Assembly (NCBI GenBank): GCA_001831055.1
Contig: MIDO01000116.1
Span: 1-8,250, forward strand
Direction: 5' to 3'
DNA: 8,250 nt
Source of the DNA: Verrucomicrobia bacterium GWC2_42_7
Lineage (GTDB): Bacteria; Verrucomicrobiota; Verrucomicrobiia; Opitutales; GWC2-42-7-A
In this document: positions 4,223 to 8,250 of the stretch, piece after piece
Position numbering within the stretch: position 1 is the first letter of the stretch
Layout: each line of letters starts with the position of its first letter
Translations under genes and position numbers: made by a program
The notes under the pieces: generated by a model
Databases searched by the model: none
What the model was told of the DNA's origin: nothing
Seen by the model: only the letters and a program-made list of their open reading frames with translations

Positions 4223-6742
4223 CTATCCCTTTTTTATCAGCTCTTTTTGGGAGAACGTCAACCCCCCATGTTCCTGGTCGAGGATGACGGAGATGGGTTT
4301 AGTTTTGTTGATGTCGCCCTTGAGGATGGCCTCGGCGAGGGGGTCCTCCAAGTAGCGTTCGATGGCGCGACGTAAGGGCCTTGCTCCGAATTTCTTATCA
4401 TAGCCGTTTTCTGCGAGGTATTGCTTGGCCTCCGCTGAAACCTCGAGTTGCATTTTTTGGTCTTTGACTCGGTTTTGCAGGTTGGCGATCTCGATTTCAA
4501 CGATTTTCACGATTGCTTCTTTGTTTAGCGCTTTGAAGACAACCATTTCGTTGATGCGGTTGATGAATTCTGGCTTAAAGGCTTTTTTTACGTCATCGAA
4601 GATGTGTTCTTTGACTTTTTCAAAATTTTGAGAGGAATCGGCGCCTTGGCCGAATCCGAGGAAGACGTCTTTTTGCAAGAATTCTGCTCCGATATTGGAT
4701 GTCATGATGAGGATGGTGTTACGGAAGTCGACAACGCGACCAAAGCTGTCGGTGAGACGGCCCTCTTCCATGACTTGCAACAAAATTTGAACCACATCCG
4801 GGTGTGCCTTTTCGATTTCGTCGAAAAGGACGACCGAATAGGGTTTGCGACGTACCACTTCGGTTAATTGTCCGCCTTCTTCGAAGCCGACATATCCCGG
4901 AGGCGACCCTACCATGCGCGATACGGCAAATTTCTCCATGTACTCGGACATATCCATTTGTACAATGGATTCTTTGTCGCCAAACATCTTTTCGGCAATT
5001 AATTTTGCCAAATAGGTTTTACCTACGCCGGTGGGCCCTAAGAAGAGGAAGGAACCGATGGGTCTCTTGGGATCTTTGAGGTCTGCACGTGAACGTCTGA
5101 GTGCACGAGCAATGACTTCAGTAGCCTCTTCCTGACCAATGATTTCCTTCTGTAGGTCTTTTTCTAAACTTAGAAGTTTTTTGCTTTCTTTGTCTTCTAT
5201 GCGACTAAGAGGAATGCCGGTCCATGTGGAGACGACTTGGAACATCGCTTCTTCATCGACTTCAATTCGATTCTTTTCGCGCTTCTTTTTCCATTCATCA
5301 ATTTGTTTGTCTCGCTTTGTTTGAAGCTTTTTTTCTTTATCTCGCAGTTTTGCTGCTTTCTCAAATTCTTGATTGGTAATGGCTTCTTCCTTTTTAATCG
5401 TGACTTGATCGATTTCCTTTTGGAAAGCGTCAACGTCTGGCGAATTGACTTCCATCGCGTTAATGCGGGCTCTAGCGCCTGCCTCATCGAGCAAATCAAT
5501 CGCTTTATCTGGCAAGTATCGCCCCGTTATGTATCGATCAGACAGCTTGGCAGCGCTTTCCAGTGCTCTGTCCGTATACTGAACTTTGTGATGTTCCTCG
5601 TATTTGCTCTGAATTCCTTTCAAGATGAGAATGGTATCAACTACGGAAGGGGGGTCCACTTTAACCGATTGGAAGCGTCGTTCGAGAGCGGTATCTTTCT
5701 CGATGTATTTGCGATATTCCGTCATGGTGGTGGCACCGATGCATTGGAGTTCTCCGCGAGAAAGGGCAGGTTTTACGATATTGGAAGCATCCATGGCGCC
5801 TTCTGCGGAACCCGCTCCGATGATGGTATGCAACTCATCGATAAAGATAATGACATTCTTTACGCGGTTGATTTCGTCCATGACCGTTTTGAGGCGTTCT
5901 TCAAACTGACCGCGGTATTTTGTCCCTGCCAACATAAGAGCGAGGTCTAAAGTGATAACCTTTTTGTTGCTCAAAATATCTGGAACTTTTTTACCGATAA
6001 TAGCTTGTGCTAGTCCTTCGACAATAGCTGTTTTACCGACACCGGCTTCTCCGATGAGAACGGGATTGTTCTTTGTCCTGCGGCACAAGATTTGGATAAC
6101 GCGCTGTATTTCATTTTTCCTGCCAACGACGGGGTCCAAAGCGTTGTTTCTGGCCAATTCTGTTAGGTCACGACCAAATGCTTTTAGGGCCGGCGTCTTT
6201 ATTTCTCTTTTTTCCGGAGTAGGCAAGTTGGGTCCTGATTCCTCCTCCGAACCCATTGACATTGGGTCAGCGCCGCTGGTGGCGGGATCGCTACTGCTGT
6301 AACTAGGATCGATTTCTGTTAAAATTTCGCGTCTACAGGAGTCGAGATCTACGTTGAATTGCTTCAACACTCTCGCGGCAACTCCTTCTCCTTCCCTCAA
6401 CAACCCCAGCAAAAGATGTTCCGTTCCTATGTAGGAATGGTTCAATGCTTTTGCCTCTTTACCGGCAAGTGCCAGTACTTTTTTAACACGGGGTGTAAAA
6501 GGAATGTCGGCTGTTGATTCTCCACCACTTCCTGCAGTGGCCGCTAATTGATTTTCAACTTCTGACTGTAAGGCTTCGATCTCTACGCCCATTTTTTGGA
6601 TTACGTTGATCGCAACCCCTTGTCCAAGAAGTAGTAAGCCTTTAAGAACGTGCTCCGTCCCAATGTAATTATGACGAAAACGATCCGCTTCTTTTCTCGC
6701 AAGTATTAGCAACTGTTGTGCTCGGGGTGTGAAGTTTAACAT
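4223..6742 (-). CDS. clpC: ATP-dependent Clp unfoldase ClpC
   Basis: AAA+ hexameric unfoldase that threads substrates into ClpP. The 839-residue length is normal for ClpC. Two N-domain repeats (about 1-65 and 80-145) begin FTPRAQQLL and FTPRVKKVL. Each carries IGTEH, with Glu30 and Glu108 at the places that bind phosphoarginine in Bacillus ClpC. D1 has Walker A GEAGVGKT (231-238), Walker B FIDE (300-303), pore loop KYRG (275-278) and Arg finger RR (355-356). A middle domain with a UVR-like coiled coil follows (about 435-490). D2 has Walker A GPTGVGKT (569-576), Walker B LFDE (639-642), pore loop GYVG (616-619), ClpP-docking tripeptide LGF (695-697) and sensor-2 GARPLRR (786-792). All catalytic motifs are intact. 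It is the last gene of the mcsA-mcsB-clpC operon, 9 bp after mcsB, with AGAGGA just before the ATG and a hairpin just after the stop. Confidence 0.98.
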   Translation of the reverse strand: MLNFTPRAQQLLILARKEADRFRHNYIGTEHVLKGLLLLGQGVAINVIQKMGVEIEALQSEVENQLAATAGSGGESTADIPFTPRVKKVLALAGKEAKALNHSYIGTEHLLLGLLREGEGVAARVLKQFNVDLDSCRREILTEIDPSYSSSDPATSGADPMSMGSEEESGPNLPTPEKREIKTPALKAFGRDLTELARNNALDPVVGRKNEIQRVIQILCRRTKNNPVLIGEAGVGKTAIVEGLAQAIIGKKVPDILSNKKVITLDLALMLAGTKYRGQFEERLKTVMDEINRVKNVIIFIDELHTIIGAGSAEGAMDASNIVKPALSRGELQCIGATTMTEYRKYIEKDTALERRFQSVKVDPPSVVDTILILKGIQSKYEEHHKVQYTDRALESAAKLSDRYITGRYLPDKAIDLLDEAGARARINAMEVNSPDVDAFQKEIDQVTIKKEEAITNQEFEKAAKLRDKEKKLQTKRDKQIDEWKKKREKNRIEVDEEAMFQVVSTWTGIPLSRIEDKESKKLLSLEKDLQKEIIGQEEATEVIARALRRSRADLKDPKRPIGSFLFLGPTGVGKTYLAKLIAEKMFGDKESIVQMDMSEYMEKFAVSRMVGSPPGYVGFEEGGQLTEVVRRKPYSVVLFDEIEKAHPDVVQILLQVMEEGRLTDSFGRVVDFRNTILIMTSNIGAEFLQKDVFLGFGQGADSSQNFEKVKEHIFDDVKKAFKPEFINRINEMVVFKALNKEAIVKIVEIEIANLQNRVKDQKMQLEVSAEAKQYLAENGYDKKFGARPLRRAIERYLEDPLAEAILKGDINKTKPISVILDQEHGGLTFSQKELIKKG

Positions 6743-6745
6743 ATT

Positions 6746-6751
6746 TCCTCT
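6746..6751 (-). promoter_or_regulatory. Ribosome-binding site of clpC
   Basis: AGAGGA on the minus strand, only 3 bases before the ATG at 6742, which is closer than usual. It lies in the 9-bp gap after the mcsB stop. The start is nevertheless supported because the protein begins with the normal ClpC N-terminus. Confidence 0.6.
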
Positions 6752-7825
6752 CTATTTTAAATTTAGACGTGAGAACTTAGCAAATTCTTTTCTCAATAAA
6801 TCAGAACGAAAGCTATCCCTTTCATCTGCATCGAAATTATTTCCTGCTACGATTTGAAGATGTGCGGGTTGCACTTCCATAAATAAACGATCTATTTGCT
6901 CTCGGCTCTTCTCAGGCAAAAACTCGAGATCGATCGCTAGCCTTATTAAGGACAACAAATTCATGGCCTCTTCTGAACTCACAAAATAGCCGTTCTTTAA
7001 AATACCATAAGCCCGACCCAATTTATCATACAAACGACTTTTTTTGGATTCCAACAAAATTTGCCGAGAACCCAACTCGTGCGCAATGATGACATTTAAT
7101 ATGGCCGTTAGTTTCTTGAAAATTTCAGCTTCTGAGTCCCCCAGCGATAATTGGTTCGATATCTGGAACACACTGCCATTAGCGTCTGATCCTTCCCCAA
7201 AGATGCCTCTTACTGCTATCCCTAAATGGCTAACCGCTTTTATCACTTTTTCCATGTGGGCTGCTATGACAAGTCCAGGCAAATGCATCATCACCGAAGC
7301 CCGCATTCCCGTGCCTAAATTGGTCGGACAAGCGGTCAAATAGCCGTATTCGTGCGAAAAAGCGTAATCTAAGTGACGCTCCAAGGCCGTATCGAGGTCA
7401 TTGATGGCCTTCCAAACAGGCTTGAAGTTAAATCCCTTCTTGATCATTTGGATCCGTAGGTGGTCCTCTTCATTGATCATGATCGAGCAGGATAAATCGC
7501 CATTAATATATACCCCTGCGCCCGCCTCCGCATTCGAAAGTTCGCGACTAATTAAATGGCGCTCCACTAAAAATTGCTTCTCCAATACTGAAAGCTCACT
7601 GATTTCCAAAGCGACGCCACCTTCCGTTTCAGGCATCATTTCCTTCACCGCCTTAAAACAGCGCGACAATATGTCTCTTCGTTGAGACACATTGGCTCTA
7701 TGCGGGAACGGATAGCTTGCCAAATTTCTAGCCAATCGTATGCGCGTACTCAACACAACAGGCCCTGAATTCTCTACGGATCGTCCCCTTTGCGCAGATG
7801 ATTCTATAAATGGAAGTAACTTCAT
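6752..7825 (-). CDS. mcsB: Protein-arginine kinase McsB
   Basis: Transfers phosphate from ATP to arginine side chains of proteins, marking them for ClpC-ClpP. The 357-residue protein has the phosphagen (guanidino) kinase fold. Visible motifs are STRIRLARN (26-34, nucleotide phosphate contacts), NEEDHLRIQ (118-126, with catalytic Glu120), YLTACPTNLGTGMRAS (162-177, with active-site Cys166), RGIFGEGSDA (206-215, with a second catalytic Glu211) and QISNQ (221-225). The C-terminal allosteric phosphoarginine-binding motif, RDxxRA in Bacillus, reads RDSFRS (336-341). Arg, Asp and Arg are kept and the final Ala is Ser. The length equals that of the Bacillus enzyme. The ATG at 7825 overlaps the mcsA stop (ATGA), pointing to translational coupling, and AGAGGA lies 6 bp upstream. 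clpC follows after 9 bp. Confidence 0.96.
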   Translation of the reverse strand: MKLLPFIESSAQRGRSVENSGPVVLSTRIRLARNLASYPFPHRANVSQRRDILSRCFKAVKEMMPETEGGVALEISELSVLEKQFLVERHLISRELSNAEAGAGVYINGDLSCSIMINEEDHLRIQMIKKGFNFKPVWKAINDLDTALERHLDYAFSHEYGYLTACPTNLGTGMRASVMMHLPGLVIAAHMEKVIKAVSHLGIAVRGIFGEGSDANGSVFQISNQLSLGDSEAEIFKKLTAILNVIIAHELGSRQILLESKKSRLYDKLGRAYGILKNGYFVSSEEAMNLLSLIRLAIDLEFLPEKSREQIDRLFMEVQPAHLQIVAGNNFDADERDSFRSDLLRKEFAKFSRLNLK

Positions 7826-8250
7826 TTCTTTTCCTCTAACATTGCGTTTATCTTAGCTTTCATCTCGGCTATTTGATCCCTCAGTTCCGCCGCCGCTTCA
7901 TAATTCTCTTCCTTAATAACCTTCTTCAGTTTCTTTTCTAATTCGGAGACTTCCTTTTGCATAACAGAAGGATCTATTGGTTTTGACACCGGAATTTTTC
8001 CTTTGTGTTTAGGATTGTTGTAAATTCCTGATAATAAGCTTGTTACTATTGGAGTTAAGGACGTATAACAGGTCGCACAACCAAACCGAGCTGTTTTCCT
8101 AAACTCGCTGGCATTCATCCCGCATTGAGGGCATACTAAAGTCTCTACATTCATCGGATCAATTGGCTGCGCAATCACTTTCGTTAACGGTACCCCTATG
8201 TGCCCCTTCTTCGCAAAAAGATCGGGCAACGCCAATAAGTTAGGATTCAA
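7822..8250 (-). CDS. mcsA: McsA, activator of McsB, C-terminal part (runs off right edge)
   Basis: Zinc-binding adaptor that activates McsB and modulates ClpC. The frame is open to the right edge, so 142-143 codons of the C-terminal part are visible; the TTG at the edge is not taken as a start. Counting from the edge, VCPQCG (Cys40, Cys43) and FGCATCY (Cys58, Cys61) form the second CxxC pair, with the intervening FRKTARFGC matching the Bacillus McsA pattern. A UVR-type helical hairpin (about 97-132, EENYEAAAELRDQI) ends the protein. The first CxxC pair expected at the N-terminus lies outside the window. The stop TGA overlaps the mcsB start by 4 nt. Whether a repressor gene such as ctsR precedes it cannot be seen. 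Confidence 0.92.
   Translation of the reverse strand: MNPNLLALPDLFAKKGHIGVPLTKVIAQPIDPMNVETLVCPQCGMNASEFRKTARFGCATCYTSLTPIVTSLLSGIYNNPKHKGKIPVSKPIDPSVMQKEVSELEKKLKKVIKEENYEAAAELRDQIAEMKAKINAMLEEKK
7832..7837 (-). promoter_or_regulatory. Ribosome-binding site of mcsB
   Basis: AGAGGA on the minus strand, 6 bases before the ATG at 7825 and inside the end of mcsA. It supports the chosen start, which makes a 4-nt ATGA overlap with the mcsA stop. Confidence 0.7.

Noticed and set aside
5237..5950. Long plus-strand open frame (237 residues) antisense to clpC
   Set aside because: It is the complement of a highly conserved ClpC coding region; its Phe/Leu-rich product is a codon-shadow artefact.

Overview
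The window looks like chromosomal DNA from a chlamydia-related bacterium, most likely an environmental (amoeba-associated) lineage rather than Chlamydiaceae itself. The pointers are a Chlamydiales-like ClpC, the McsA/McsB arginine-phosphorylation pair, RNase Y, a probable type III secretion substrate/chaperone pair whose substrate has a two-lobed hydrophobic segment, and long repeat-rich intergenic DNA. The taxonomic call is inference from gene content, not from a search.

Layout. Positions 1-1065 (minus strand) hold the N-terminal two thirds of RNase Y, which runs off the left edge. A 413-bp divergent intergenic region (1066-1478) follows, with two perfect hairpins and no convincing gene. Two plus-strand genes come next: a 231-residue Ser/Thr/Ala-rich protein with a hydrophobic double span (1479-2174), and a 221-residue TPR protein of the SycD/LcrH chaperone type (2213-2878). 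From 2879 to 4222 there is no protein gene. This 1.3-kb region carries one tRNA-Pro(GGG) gene on the minus strand, two copies of a roughly 260-280 bp nested inverted-repeat (foldback) element on either side of the tRNA, a pair of ~48-bp direct repeats, and several strong hairpins. From 4223 to the right edge the minus strand carries mcsA (partial), mcsB and clpC in that order. mcsA and mcsB overlap by 4 nt, and mcsB and clpC are 9 nt apart, so they are almost certainly one operon.

How the genes work together. McsB, activated by McsA, phosphorylates arginines on substrate proteins. The phosphoarginine is read by the ClpC N-domain, and ClpC feeds the substrate to ClpP. The window therefore holds a complete tagging-and-unfolding module apart from ClpP and the start of mcsA. 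The 1479/2213 pair is proposed to be an exported membrane-active protein and its dedicated cytosolic chaperone, but this rests on architecture only.

The least explained parts are the foldback elements flanking the tRNA, a recurring hairpin with a TCGCCT...AAAATC arm seen at two places, and the substrate/chaperone pair.
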